Shown: in pieces, positions 17,443 to 26,095 of the stretch
Position numbering within the stretch: the stretch's first letter is position 1
How the letters are laid out: each line of letters starts with the position of its first letter
Assembly (NCBI RefSeq): GCF_007830235.1
Contig: NZ_VLKI01000006.1
Coordinates: 98,672-162,671, forward strand
Source: Cytobacillus oceanisediminis
GTDB lineage: Bacteria > Bacillota > Bacilli > Bacillales > Cytobacillaceae
Direction of reading: 5' to 3'
DNA length: 64,000 bases
Position numbers and translations under genes: made by a program
Notes under the pieces: model-generated
Told to the model about the DNA's origin: nothing
Database searches by the model: none
Seen by the model: only the letters and a program-made list of their open reading frames with translations

Positions 17443-17683
17443 GGCTCTGTTAAATTTGCCTGTTGGTTTCAGCACGAGGCACTCCCTTTCCACGGGCGGT
17501 CCGACGCTCCTCTTCGCTTTGCTCCTGTGGGGTCTCCCTTTGATCCGCACCCCCGCAGGACGTTGAATAAGCATCCTCGAATAAACACCGCACGAAGAAA
17601 ATGCGAATGCATTTTCGAGGAGTTCGTGCCTTCCGCTCCAATCAACAGGGTGCTAAAAAACAACAATAAGCTTTAACAGAGCC
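17443..17683 (-). mobile_element. Intact copy B of the 240-bp MITE-like element
   Basis: A 241-bp non-coding element with perfect 12-bp terminal inverted repeats, GGCTCTGTTAAA (17443-17454) and TTTAACAGAGCC (17672-17683). A perfect 8-bp direct repeat AATGTAAT flanks it (17435-17442 and 17684-17691). This is the diagnostic signature of a transposed non-autonomous element. It shares its interior with the copies at 3081, 21243 and 26096. It lies in the 446-bp stretch 17342-17787, which holds no gene. Confidence 0.92.
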
Positions 17684-17787
17684 AATGTAATAAGGAAGCT
17701 TACTGGCAAAATTATTTTCAATATATAAGTTTCGCCTGTTTGCTGTTAATTATTCGATTTGTATTATTTAACATGGAGGGAAATAGA

Positions 17788-17991
17788 ATGTTTATTGTCA
17801 AACTATATAACCAAAGCGCAGAGGTTCTGCATATAGGCCGTTTCGGCACCCTGCAGGAAGCAGAAGCGGGAGCAGCCAGAGGGTTAAAATACAGCCGTAC
17901 AGCCATCATCTATGATGGAGAGATGCCTGTGAAGCTGTTTGATCATACTTCCTATCCTGAAGGATTCCCGCTTGGCACGGGAAATTATTAA
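17788..17991 (+). CDS. Small protein of unknown function, 67 aa
   Basis: A soluble 67-residue protein starting MFIVKLYNQSAEVLHIGRFG. An alternating strand region is followed by a helix rich in Ala and Glu (TLQEAEAGAARGLKY) and a strand TAIIYDGEMPVKLF, an alpha/beta mini-domain with no recognised family. GGAGGG precedes the ATG at 17788. The flavin monooxygenase gene begins 21 bp after its stop, so co-transcription is likely. Confidence 0.65.
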   Translation: MFIVKLYNQSAEVLHIGRFGTLQEAEAGAARGLKYSRTAIIYDGEMPVKLFDHTSYPEGFPLGTGNY

Positions 17992-18012
17992 CTTTTGAAA
18001 GAGGGGGAAACC

Positions 18013-19008
18013 TTGAAAATAAGTATTCTGGATCAGGCACCCATTTCTTCAGGATATACACCAAAGGAAGCATTAGAGGCTTCCGCCGGACTTGCACAAG
18101 CTGGAGAAAGGCTGGGATATACCAGGTATTGGATTGCAGAGCATCATGATTTATCTGGTTTAGCCTGCTCCGCTCCTGAAATTATGTTAAGTTATATTGG
18201 TGCCAAAACAGAGAAAATTCGAATCGGCGCTGGTGCCATATTACTCCCGCACTATAAACCATACAAGATTGCAGAATTGTTCAATATGCTAGCTACTTTG
18301 TTTCCTGATCGAATTGATCTGGGGATTGGAAGGGCACCAGGCGGATCGGCTGAAGCAGCGATGGCACTTTCCGATCAGTTTTTGGAAGGTGTCCGGAAAA
18401 TGCCTGAAACAGTGAAGGACCTGCTTCAATTTTTAAATAAAGACTTTCCGGAAGATCATATGTTTTCCAGGATATCCGCTTCGCCTGTTCCAAAAGTCAG
18501 CCCAGAACCATGGATATTGGGAACCAGCTGCAAAAGTGCCCTTATGGCAGCCGAAAATGGAGCAGCCTATGCATTTGGCCAATTTATGAGCGAAAAAGAT
18601 GGAGAGGAAATCATAAGGCAATACAGAAAAAATTTCAAAGTTAGAGGAAGCCTGCAGCAGCCCAAAGTGGTTTTAACAGTATCCGCTATTTGTGCAGAAA
18701 CGGCGGAGGAAGCAAAAGAGCTAGCTCTCAGCAGCATGCTGTGGAGGATGAAAACAGATAAAGGCGAAGGCAATCATGGAATCCCTTCGATTGAAGAAGC
18801 AAAAAGCTATTTTTTTCGCAATGTAAATCAGGACCCTTTTAATAAAAAATCCAGCTTAATTATAGGTAATCCTAAGAATGTTGCCCAGGAGCTTAGAGAT
18901 ATGCAGCACCGGTACCAAGCGGATGAGATCATGATTGTAACGATTGTTCACCGTTATGAGGACCGCTTGCGTTCATACGAACTAATAGCCGAAGAAGTAC
19001 TGAGCTAA
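18013..19008 (+). CDS. Luciferase-like (LLM class) flavin-dependent monooxygenase
   Basis: A 331-residue TIM-barrel flavoprotein starting LKISILDQAPISSG. Family motifs are YWIAEHHD, GAGAILLPHYKPYKIAE and DLGIGRAPG, typical of the YceB/YddN-type bacterial luciferase-like group that uses reduced FMN and oxygen. The substrate is unknown. The start is a TTG at 18013 placed behind a GAGGGGG site; an upstream in-frame TTG at 17995 precedes that site. It follows the 67-residue protein gene closely. Confidence 0.85.
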   Translation: MKISILDQAPISSGYTPKEALEASAGLAQAGERLGYTRYWIAEHHDLSGLACSAPEIMLSYIGAKTEKIRIGAGAILLPHYKPYKIAELFNMLATLFPDRIDLGIGRAPGGSAEAAMALSDQFLEGVRKMPETVKDLLQFLNKDFPEDHMFSRISASPVPKVSPEPWILGTSCKSALMAAENGAAYAFGQFMSEKDGEEIIRQYRKNFKVRGSLQQPKVVLTVSAICAETAEEAKELALSSMLWRMKTDKGEGNHGIPSIEEAKSYFFRNVNQDPFNKKSSLIIGNPKNVAQELRDMQHRYQADEIMIVTIVHRYEDRLRSYELIAEEVLS

Positions 19009-19093
19009 ATATAAAAATGATGCATCTCGCCCGCCTATTTTGAATACATATTCATGGAAACCAACTATGAAAAACATCAAAGGGGCGGTAAAA

Positions 19094-19555
19094 ATGCCAA
19101 GCTGTACACATCAGGCAGGAGTGAATGTGCCGATCGGCGAAATATGGAATTTTGTCAGTGATATTGGAAATTGGGCTCCCTTAGTACCCGGCTATATTAC
19201 ACATGAAGTACTTAGTGACAAAGAATCAACATGGAGCTTTAAAAGCGATATGGGGATCCTGAAGAAAAAAATTGAATTAAAAGTGGACATCACAAGCTGG
19301 CAGGAGCCGACTAAGGTAACGTTTAATTTAACCGGGCTAAATGAGAGGTTTACAGGGCATGGATATTTTCTGGCAGCCAAAGGCAGCAATAATAGAAACT
19401 TGATGACTGGTGCTCTGGACATTAAGGCAGAGGGGATGATGGCTAAAGTAGCAAATTCCTTGCTTAATACATCTCTTCCAGAAATTACAGCAGAGCTGAC
19501 AGAAGCCGTCGCGGCAAAGCTGGAACAGGAATATAAGGAGCATGCAGGCGTTTAG
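19094..19555 (+). CDS. CoxG/SRPBCC family protein
   Basis: A 153-residue START/SRPBCC-fold protein resembling CoxG, the small helper of CO dehydrogenase clusters, which also occurs alone. The family shape is clear from the N-terminal VPIGEIWNFVSDIGNWAPLVPG helix, the central strands (WSFKSDMGILKKK) and the long C-terminal helix with NSLLNTSLPEITAELTEAV. ATG 19094 follows AAAGGGGCGG; an earlier frame start lacks a site. No CO dehydrogenase genes are nearby, so a lipid- or ligand-binding role is more likely than CO metabolism. Confidence 0.78.
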   Translation: MPSCTHQAGVNVPIGEIWNFVSDIGNWAPLVPGYITHEVLSDKESTWSFKSDMGILKKKIELKVDITSWQEPTKVTFNLTGLNERFTGHGYFLAAKGSNNRNLMTGALDIKAEGMMAKVANSLLNTSLPEITAELTEAVAAKLEQEYKEHAGV

Positions 19556-19579
19556 TTGCAGGATTTTAATCAAGCAGTG

Positions 19580-19609
19580 AAAAGAACTCATTTTTTGAGT
19601 TCTTTTTTT
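19580..19609 (+). terminator. Rho-independent terminator
   Basis: AAAAGAACTCA and TGAGTTCTTTT form an 11-bp stem with a T loop and a T run. Confidence 0.85.
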
Positions 19610-19614
19610 AACCC

Positions 19615-20139
19615 TTATTTCGTATACCGATTGGCATAGCTGGAGGCTACGAACGCTTCCGGCTTTATTTTTGGCTCCAAGCCAATGGATTCGATCCTGG
19701 ACACCATTTCCTTCACAAATTCCCTCGTTTTATTTCTTTTGCCGGATCCGATGTCCATATGCCCCTCCATCGAAAAGGATCCTCCTTTATAAATAAATGG
19801 CAGAACAATATCAAACATCCTATCCTTCCGCTCATCTGTAAATAAAGAAACCACTTCTTCCGTTAACGAGGTTTCATATGAAATTCTTTCATGCAGATGC
19901 AGCATTTTTCTTGGAATAATGGTTTTTCTTATACAGGCCCAGGCTCCTTTCCTCTCATTTTGAATCACAATCCCAGTAATGAACACTGTGCGGTTGCAAT
20001 GGACCTGGGAATCTGTTCCGATCATTAAACGGAAGTTTCCGTCCGGATTTCTTTTCATAAATAATAAAATACGGTTAAACACCTGATCGAACGTCAAATG
20101 CCGTTCCTGGAGATTTTGAAATTTATATTCAGCACTCAC
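19615..20139 (-). CDS. ykuK: YkuK-type ribonuclease H-like protein (DUF458)
   Basis: A 174-residue protein with a ribonuclease H-like fold; B. subtilis YkuK has 172 residues. The LMIGTDSQVHCNRTVFITGIV segment gives the first strand pair and acidic residue of the fold, and MEGHMDIGSGKRNKTREFVKEM lies in the C-terminal half. Catalytic activity is not established. The start is GTG behind GGTGAT. In B. subtilis ykuK neighbours abbA and ykuL, which are absent here. Confidence 0.78.
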   Translation of the reverse strand: MSAEYKFQNLQERHLTFDQVFNRILLFMKRNPDGNFRLMIGTDSQVHCNRTVFITGIVIQNERKGAWACIRKTIIPRKMLHLHERISYETSLTEEVVSLFTDERKDRMFDIVLPFIYKGGSFSMEGHMDIGSGKRNKTREFVKEMVSRIESIGLEPKIKPEAFVASSYANRYTK

Positions 20140-20349
20140 CTGTTATCACCACATTAAGTATTTTGTTTTGAAATAACACTATTTCAACAACCTTTAACTT
20201 AAGATTAAAAACCTTTTATTATCATTATATTGAGAGGTTTCGAACAAGTTGTTTATTTTTTTAAAGAAAATGCTTTTAACAAAGGAAAAACGATTCATGA
20301 ATGGGAAAATGACAAGTGATAAAAACTAAGGCATAAAGGAGGAAAACAG

Positions 20350-20787
20350 ATGAATAATACGATGATATTATTAATTAAATTTGTATCCAGTGTCATTGCA
20401 TTTGCAATTGCTCTCGATTTATTTTTCGATGCTGCCTTTACCGATATCGTTTCATTCAGCCTTTTGGTCACGATTATGTCCTACATGCTTGGTGATCGAA
20501 TCATCCTTCCGCGGCTGGGGAATCGCAATGCCCTCATTGCTGACTTTTTCTTAGTTTATGCCGCTGTATGGGTTTTTGGAAGTGTAATGCTTAACAGTTA
20601 TTTGCAGATTGCATGGGGGAGTGTTATTGCAGCTGGGATCATCACACTTTCAGAAGTGTTTGTCCACCGCTATCTGTTAAACAGAATGGAAGTCAGCCAG
20701 GTGAAAAAGCGGAGCGAATCGGCCATGAATCCAAGACTCGCTTACGGGATGGAAGCAGGGGAAGAAAAAGATCCATTAAAAGAATGA
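20350..20787 (+). CDS. YndM family (DUF2512) membrane protein, copy 1
   Basis: A 145-residue protein with four hydrophobic segments (about residues 6-24, 32-48, 62-80 and 84-105). It shares the SYMLGDRIILPRLGN signature with a second copy at 45202-45651 (SYILGDMLILPRSSN). A charged cytoplasmic-type tail follows. This is the DUF2512/YndM family of spore formers; function unknown. A good AAAGGAGG site precedes the ATG. It is divergent from ykuK. Confidence 0.8.
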   Translation: MNNTMILLIKFVSSVIAFAIALDLFFDAAFTDIVSFSLLVTIMSYMLGDRIILPRLGNRNALIADFFLVYAAVWVFGSVMLNSYLQIAWGSVIAAGIITLSEVFVHRYLLNRMEVSQVKKRSESAMNPRLAYGMEAGEEKDPLKE

Positions 20788-21242
20788 ATCTTTGCATCTC
20801 TTTATATAAATTGATGAAAATGGCACAGGCTTTTGTTTTTGTCCATTCTGTTCAGATAGGGAAACGCCGCTGAGAAGCAGCGCTATTCCTTATTGAGATC
20901 AAGTAGATGTGGAATGTTTTGAGCTTGATCTAATTCTCCAAATATAGCGAAAAAATATGAGTGCAGGGGAAGCTAAAAAAATGAATGAAGTCATTGGCAT
21001 CATTTTCAGGGGGTTCAGCCCGGTCATATGGAAATTATGAACTTCACTTTAAAAAGAAATAGGGTTAGAAGATCCCAATTTAGACTTATATAAGTCTGGA
21101 TTGGGATTTTTCATCTAATTGGTGTTATCAATGAATGTGGACAGGTTTATTTGTACTAAATCATAGTAGAATGCTTGCTATTTTTTCTGCAAACACACAA
21201 TATAGATAAGGGCATAATATCCTAAAAGATATCTTTCAAAAA
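20788..21242. other. 455-bp gene-free stretch with hairpins
   Basis: A terminator-like hairpin lies at 21072-21113 (ATCCCAAT...AGACTT pairing with AAGTCT...ATTGGGAT, then TTTTT). Small inverted repeats are present near 20868-20882 (CGCTG/CAGCG) and 20898-20936 (AGATCAAG/CTTGATCT). A possible 27-codon frame runs 20957-21040 with an internal ATG at 20981 behind AGGGGAAG, ending before the terminator; it is too short to call a gene. Confidence 0.5.
21072..21113 (+). terminator. Rho-independent terminator upstream of repeat copy C
   Basis: ATCCCAATTTAGACTT and AAGTCTGGATTGGGAT form a 16-position stem with two mismatches, a four-base loop and a TTTTT tail. The transcript it ends is unclear. Confidence 0.75.
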
Positions 21243-21485
21243 AGCTGTGTTAAAGCTTATTGTTGATTTTAGCACCCTGTTGATTGGAGTGGAAGGTGCG
21301 AGATCCTCGGAAAATGCTGACACATTTCCTTCGTGCGGTGTTTATTCGAGGAAGCTTATTCAATGTCCTGCGGGAGAAGCGTGTTAACGGGAGACCCCAC
21401 AGGTGCGAATGCGCCGAGGAGCGTCGGACCGCCGCGGTTCGCTGAGTACCTGGAGCGGAAATCAACAGGCAAATTTAACAGAGCC
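21243..21485 (+). mobile_element. Copy C of the 240-bp MITE-like element, joined to a helicase gene
   Basis: A 243-bp element in the same orientation as copy A. The left end is AGCTGTGTTAAA (two changes from GGCTCTGTTAAA) and the right end is a perfect TTTAACAGAGCC (21474-21485). The flanking octamers TTCAAAAA and ATCAAAAA agree at 7 of 8 positions, as expected for an ageing target duplication. An open frame starting at GTG 21333 inside the element runs without a stop into the DEAD-box helicase. Confidence 0.88.
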
Positions 21486-21524
21486 ATCAAAAAAATACGC
21501 CAGGAAAAGAAAGTAGGGTTTTAT

Positions 21525-22916
21525 TTGCAGGAATTTTTAACATTAGGCATTTCAAAACAGCTCTCAAAAACATTGCTGAGCCATGGCATCGGAAAACCTA
21601 CTCCAATTCAGGAGCAGGCAATTCCAGCTGTTATGGAGGGCAAAGATTTAATTGCCCAAGCGCAAACTGGAACGGGCAAAACATTTGCCTTTATTCTGCC
21701 GATTCTGGAAAAGATAGACCCATCTGCAACTTATATCCAAGCTTTAATTGTAACGCCCACCAGGGAATTGGCTTTACAAATAACAGACGAGGTTCTAAAG
21801 CTTACTTCAGACAATGATGCTATAGATGTTTTGGCAGTATACGGAGGCCAGGATGTGGATAAACAGCTGAAAAAGCTCAAAAAAAATGTCCATATCGTTG
21901 TCGGAACTCCCGGCCGATTGCTGGATCATATTAAAAGGGAGACAATTGATTTGTCCAGCACCAATTTTTTAGTATTGGATGAAGCCGATCAAATGCTTCA
22001 TATCGGTTTTCTGGATGAAGTAGAAGATATTATAAAAGAAACACCACCTGAAAGGCAGACCATGCTGTTTTCAGCAACCATTCCAGCAGAAATTAGAAAA
22101 CTGGCAAAAAAACACATGAAAGACCCTGAGTATATCCAAATTGAAAAAACGCAAGGGCCTGCCCATTCAGTAAAGCAGTTAGCCATACATATAACAGACC
22201 GTGCCAAGCAGGCAACGATCATGCAGTTGGTTCAAACACACAGACCCTTTTTAGCTGTCATATTCTGCCGGACTAAACGCAGGGTAAGCAAGTTATACGA
22301 GGTGCTCAAATCGAATGGATTTCAATGTGATGAGCTGCACGGCGACTTATCGCAGGCAAAACGGGAACAAGTGATGAAAAGGTTCAGAGATGCTGAAATC
22401 CAATTATTAATTGCTACAGATGTGGCTGCAAGAGGCCTTGATGTCGAAGGAGTCACCCATGTATTCAATTATGATATTCCTCTTGATCCAGAAAGCTATG
22501 TTCACCGTATCGGAAGAACAGGACGAGCAGGGACGAAAGGATTGGCTATTACCTTTTATTCATCTGCGGACAAGCCTCTTCTTGAGACAATCGAAAAAGG
22601 GCTCAATATAAAGATCCCTAAACAGAACCTGGGAAATACCAGCAAAAATGAAGATAATAGAGAAAATAGAAAACCTTCCAGAACTGCAGAAAAAAGCGGC
22701 CAAACGCAAAAACGAAGAGGAAAGAGAGGAAGCAGAGAAGAAGCAACTAGGAAAGATACAGACAGCAGAGGTCCTGATAAGAAAAGCAGGCCAGGGCAAA
22801 GCAAGCGATCGGAGACATCAGGTTCCACTAGGACAGGCCGCAGAACGTCACAGGGAAAAAAGAGGACTGAAGCTGCCAAGCCTGTGAGAAATACTTCAAA
22901 AAGGCGCGGAAGGTAA
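21525..22916 (+). CDS. DEAD-box RNA helicase with a MITE at its 5' end
   Basis: A DEAD-box helicase core. The Q motif is [14 protein letters not shown], motif I AQTGTGKT, motif Ia PTRELA, motif II DEAD, motif III SAT and motif [13 protein letters not shown] long basic tail rich in Arg, Ser and Lys follows (about the last 85 residues). No ATG lies between the repeat element and the core. The best native start is TTG 21525 ([11 protein letters not shown]) behind a weak AAGTAGGG. The frame is also open back to GTG 21333, which would add 64 residues, 51 of them encoded by the MITE (527 in all). It unwinds structured RNA or assists ribosome assembly, as CshA/YfmL-type helicases do. Confidence 0.88.
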   Translation: MQEFLTLGISKQLSKTLLSHGIGKPTPIQEQAIPAVMEGKDLIAQAQTGTGKTFAFILPILEKIDPSATYIQALIVTPTRELALQITDEVLKLTSDNDAIDVLAVYGGQDVDKQLKKLKKNVHIVVGTPGRLLDHIKRETIDLSSTNFLVLDEADQMLHIGFLDEVEDIIKETPPERQTMLFSATIPAEIRKLAKKHMKDPEYIQIEKTQGPAHSVKQLAIHITDRAKQATIMQLVQTHRPFLAVIFCRTKRRVSKLYEVLKSNGFQCDELHGDLSQAKREQVMKRFRDAEIQLLIATDVAARGLDVEGVTHVFNYDIPLDPESYVHRIGRTGRAGTKGLAITFYSSADKPLLETIEKGLNIKIPKQNLGNTSKNEDNRENRKPSRTAEKSGQTQKRRGKRGSREEATRKDTDSRGPDKKSRPGQSKRSETSGSTRTGRRTSQGKKRTEAAKPVRNTSKRRGR

Positions 22917-22941
22917 TCATTTTTAAAGGAGGAAGTGCACC

Positions 22942-23532
22942 ATGTTCAAAGAACGGATCGCAAAACACCTAAAGGAGCAAGGAAACAATATCTATATAGA
23001 AGAAAAAGAATATGCAGAAAAGCATCAGTTAATATCTGAAGCTGATGCATTTGAAGTAAAGGACCCTGATACCCGTTTTACAGAAGCTTATATTGAGCGA
23101 GGGAACAAGGAAACAGAAGAAGTTCTCGGAAGTGAAACAGCTGATTTTTTGAATGAACCAATCGATTACTTTAAAAGACACATAAATGAATTTATGTACC
23201 TTGAATCAGACTGGTTCGATATAATTGGTGCAGACGCAATCTCTTTTGAAGTGGATGACTTGTTCCGTACCTACGATGTTATGCTTGGTTTAAAGCTGCC
23301 TAAAAAGAAGGAGGCAGCTATTAGGTCATATATGGAAAGAACGTTACAAGGCGATTCACCCACATTTGATCTCATGTTCAACCAGCAAGATGGGTTATGG
23401 GATCTCAATTTTGCTTTGGATAATATACAGGGCTTTAGAGAAGATCTGACCATTGGTAATGCGTATCTTTTAATTTACAGGTATTTGTTTCATTTGGTGG
23501 AAACAGTTGAAGCAGAGATTAAGAGTATATAA
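22942..23532 (+). CDS. Uncharacterised soluble protein, 196 aa
   Basis: A 196-residue acidic protein without signal or membrane segments, starting MFKERIAKHLKEQGNNIYI. The centre has the helical DWFDIIGADAISFEVDDLFRTYDVML region and the C-terminal half an FDLMFNQQDGLWDLNFALD segment. I do not recognise a family. AAAGGAGG precedes the ATG, 25 bp after the helicase stop with no terminator between, so it is probably co-transcribed with the helicase. It ends at a terminator. Confidence 0.7.
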   Translation: MFKERIAKHLKEQGNNIYIEEKEYAEKHQLISEADAFEVKDPDTRFTEAYIERGNKETEEVLGSETADFLNEPIDYFKRHINEFMYLESDWFDIIGADAISFEVDDLFRTYDVMLGLKLPKKKEAAIRSYMERTLQGDSPTFDLMFNQQDGLWDLNFALDNIQGFREDLTIGNAYLLIYRYLFHLVETVEAEIKSI

Positions 23533-23541
23533 TAAATTTCT

Positions 23542-23575
23542 AAAAAAGCGGGTCGAAAATTGATCCGTTTTTTTA
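23542..23575 (+). terminator. Rho-independent terminator
   Basis: AAAAAAGCGGGTC and GATCCGTTTTTTT form a stem with one G-T pair and a GAAAATT loop. Confidence 0.75.
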
Positions 23576-23654
23576 TTTTTATAAAATGAAGGAATATTTC
23601 TTTGTGAAATTCTGCATCATAAAATTTGTTGAATACAAAAAGGAGGAATTCAAA

Positions 23655-24293
23655 ATGGAAAATCAGTCTAATCAAATGCACCAAAATATGCATACAGGAA
23701 ATATCCCCCAACAGCTTAATCATGGTGCCCATGAAGTGCTTGATGTTCATGAGGTTTTATCTGGGGCAGTCGGGAATCTAAACATGTATTCTCTGCTGCG
23801 TCAGCATGTACAGGACCAGGAGCTGGCAGATATCATGGATCGCCAGTATAAGTTCATGCAGCAGGAGTATAACATTACACTTGAGTGCTTTAAGACAGGC
23901 CAAGACCCATCTATGCCAACACAAAGCTATAAAATGAACCAGGGTAATGACTTTATTTATGGTTTAAAACCTTCTCAGCCAAAAAAACCAATTCAATCTG
24001 TTTCGGAAATGAATGAAGAAACAGTCTCCGGCTGCCTGCTGGGAGCTATGAAATCTTCAGCATCCATGAAGGCAATGGCTGCCCTTGAAGCAACAAACCC
24101 TGTTGTTCGACGTGTATTGGCTGACTCAGTCCCAAATTGCATCGAAATGGCTTATGAACTTTCAATTTATCAAAATAAAAATCATTACTATCAGGTACCA
24201 CAGTTTACACAGCAAGATATGCAGCAAATGTTAAATGCATATGGTCCCGCTCAAGGACAGATGCAGATGCCAAACAATAATATCCCTCATTAA
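23655..24293 (+). CDS. CotF/YhcQ-like spore coat protein
   Basis: A 212-residue protein rich in Gln, Met and Asn. The N-terminal stretch (ENQSNQMHQNMHTG) is polar. The CotF-type domain follows: HEVLDVHEVLSGAVGNLNMY, QDQELADIMDRQYKFMQQEYN and a second helical pair with SMKAMAALEATNPVVRRVLADS. CotF-family proteins are made in the mother cell and sit in the spore coat. ATG 23655 follows AAAAAGGAGG; an earlier in-frame ATG has no site. It ends at a strong terminator. Confidence 0.85.
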   Translation: MENQSNQMHQNMHTGNIPQQLNHGAHEVLDVHEVLSGAVGNLNMYSLLRQHVQDQELADIMDRQYKFMQQEYNITLECFKTGQDPSMPTQSYKMNQGNDFIYGLKPSQPKKPIQSVSEMNEETVSGCLLGAMKSSASMKAMAALEATNPVVRRVLADSVPNCIEMAYELSIYQNKNHYYQVPQFTQQDMQQMLNAYGPAQGQMQMPNNNIPH

Positions 24294-24297
24294 AAAA

Positions 24298-24326
24298 ATC
24301 CCCTTGGTTATTCACCAAGGGGATCT
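24298..24326 (+). terminator. Rho-independent terminator after the coat gene
   Basis: ATCCCCTTGG and CCAAGGGGAT form a perfect 10-bp stem with a seven-base loop; the tail is only moderately T-rich. Confidence 0.75.
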
Positions 24327-24404
24327 CTTATATACGGTGTTAGATGATAAAGAGATCTGCATTGCATTTTCTGCACCAGCTGAAAAATGAACCTTACAAG
24401 CTTT

Positions 24405-24686
24405 CTAATCCATAAGTGGAGAACCAGTCGATGTATGCTGATTCATCCAATCAAGAGATACCCTGGAAACACTTTGCCAATCCGGGATATTTTCTTTGTT
24501 TTGTTCTACCCAGCTCATTGCGAACTGTGAATCAATGTTTTTCTCATCACATTGCGATAAAAATTCTTGTACTGTCGATTCATTTACGTTGTCCCAGGTA
24601 CCGCAGGTCTGTTGCCATATTTCCTCTACATAGGCTTGCATAGAAGAATTGGCACCATTTTTACTAAATAGATTTTGGTCTTGCAT
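24405..24686 (-). CDS. Uncharacterised small protein, 93 aa
   Basis: A 93-residue acidic protein, rich in Gln, Asn and Trp, starting MQDQNLFSKNGANSS. It contains five Trp residues (for example EEIWQQTCGTWDNV and AMSWVEQNKENIPDW) and two Cys. No signal or membrane segment is present and no family was recognised. The start is well supported by AAAGGAGTG with six-base spacing. It sits between a coat-type gene and des on the opposite strand; a spore role is only a guess from location. Confidence 0.7.
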   Translation of the reverse strand: MQDQNLFSKNGANSSMQAYVEEIWQQTCGTWDNVNESTVQEFLSQCDEKNIDSQFAMSWVEQNKENIPDWQSVSRVSLDWMNQHTSTGSPLMD

Positions 24687-24858
24687 TCAAAACACTCCTT
24701 TATAAATCATTAACAATTTCATTATGTCCTATGAGATTTAAAGCCATGTATATGGAAATGAACTGCTGGAAATATCGAAAAAAATTCTTTATATTTCTAA
24801 AGAAAAAACCTTTAATTAAGGCCTATTTATAGGATCTGCTCCTAATTCATTTGGCCAA

Positions 24859-24926
24859 CCATGACATTTATCATGGTTTGGACATGACACCTATGTCTAC
24901 AAAGCATGCTGGAAACCCTTTATTAT
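24859..24926 (+). promoter_or_regulatory. Candidate DesR operators and des promoter
   Basis: Two adjacent inverted repeats, CCATGA-N6-TCATGG (24859-24876) and GACAT-N7-ATGTC (24881-24897), lie just upstream of a TATTAT -10 (24921-24926). No good -35 hexamer is found at the expected spacing, as is usual for activator-dependent promoters. DesR~P activates des from sites directly upstream of the promoter in B. subtilis, so these repeats are the best candidates here. Confidence 0.55.
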
Positions 24927-24958
24927 AAAGGTAACGTCATGATGAAGGGAATTAAAAA

Positions 24959-26005
24959 ATGACTTCTAAACAAAAACAACTTAACTTAAAAAAACAGATG
25001 GCACCTTATGAAAAATCAGATTTAAAACGGAGTATTATGCAGTTGGTCAATACTCTTGGACCATTTTTCCTGCTCTGGTTTCTTGCGTTTGAAAGCTTGA
25101 GTGTGTCCTATTTCCTCACTCTGGGCATTTCGGTAATAGCGGCAGGATTTCTGGTAAGAATATTCATCATCTTCCACGATTGCTGTCACCATTCCTTTTT
25201 TAAAAATCGGTCTGCCAATAAAATTGTTGGAACGATAACCGGGATTATTACAGTTTTCCCTTATCACCAGTGGCAGCATGACCACAATGTCCACCATGCG
25301 ACAAGCGGAAACTTGGACAAGCGCGGAACAGGAGATATTTGGACTTTGACAGTGAAAGAATATCAGGCTGCTTCACTTACGACTCGTGCAGCTTACCGTA
25401 TGTACCGCAATCCGTTAGTTATGTTTCTATTAGGACCGATTTATGTTTTTCTGTTAAAAAATCGCTTTAACCGCAAAGGTGCAAGAAAGAATGAGCGTAC
25501 TAACACTTATCTGATAAACGCCGCAATTGTTGGTTTATACGCGTTAATGTGCTGGGCAATCGGCTGGGAAGCGTTCCTGATGGTCCAGGGTCCAATCTTT
25601 TTAATTTCAGGAGCTGCCGGAATTTGGCTGTTTTATGTACAGCACACATTTGAAGATTCTTATTTTGAAGAAGATGATAAGTGGGAATATGTCAAAGCAG
25701 CTGTGGAAGGAAGCTCTTTTTACAAGCTTCCAAAGGTTATGCAATGGCTTACAGGAAACATCGGATTCCATCATATCCACCATTTAAGTCCACGTGTGCC
25801 TAACTATAACCTGGAGGATGCACATTATAATACGGCTGAGCTTAAAAATGTGCCAACGATCACACTTTCTACAAGCCTGCAGTCTCTAAGATTCCGACTA
25901 TGGGATGAGGATTCACAGAATTTCACAGGCTATCAGGCTGCTAAAAAAGCAGCCCTCAGCAAAAAGCAAAACAGAGCGGGGAAAGCTGCATCCGTTAAGC
26001 CTTAA
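24959..26005 (+). CDS. des: Acyl-lipid fatty acid desaturase (Des)
   Basis: A 348-residue membrane desaturase; B. subtilis Des has 352. Hydrophobic pairs at about residues 30-70 and 185-225 span the membrane. The three histidine boxes that hold the di-iron centre are HDCCHHS (about 76-82), HDHNVHH (about 106-112) and HHIHH (about 276-280). It introduces a cis double bond into acyl chains of existing phospholipids to keep membranes fluid in the cold. A strong terminator follows, then MITE copy D, then desK-desR, whose products control this gene. Confidence 0.95.
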   Translation: MTSKQKQLNLKKQMAPYEKSDLKRSIMQLVNTLGPFFLLWFLAFESLSVSYFLTLGISVIAAGFLVRIFIIFHDCCHHSFFKNRSANKIVGTITGIITVFPYHQWQHDHNVHHATSGNLDKRGTGDIWTLTVKEYQAASLTTRAAYRMYRNPLVMFLLGPIYVFLLKNRFNRKGARKNERTNTYLINAAIVGLYALMCWAIGWEAFLMVQGPIFLISGAAGIWLFYVQHTFEDSYFEEDDKWEYVKAAVEGSSFYKLPKVMQWLTGNIGFHHIHHLSPRVPNYNLEDAHYNTAELKNVPTITLSTSLQSLRFRLWDEDSQNFTGYQAAKKAALSKKQNRAGKAASVKP

Positions 26006-26046
26006 CGTTAATAAATGGGATAAATAACCAGACTGACTTACTAAAG

Positions 26047-26090
26047 AACAGCTCCTTTGTGGTATGATGACAAAGGAGCTGTTTATTTTT
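26047..26090 (+). terminator. Rho-independent terminator after des
   Basis: AACAGCTCCTTTGT and ACAAAGGAGCTGTT form a perfect 14-bp stem with a nine-base loop and a T-rich tail. Confidence 0.92.
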
Positions 26091-26095
26091 ATGAA

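Noticed and set aside
20957..21040. 27-residue peptide gene or type I toxin
   Set aside because: No antisense RNA or typical toxin composition; only a weak start site. Left as a note.
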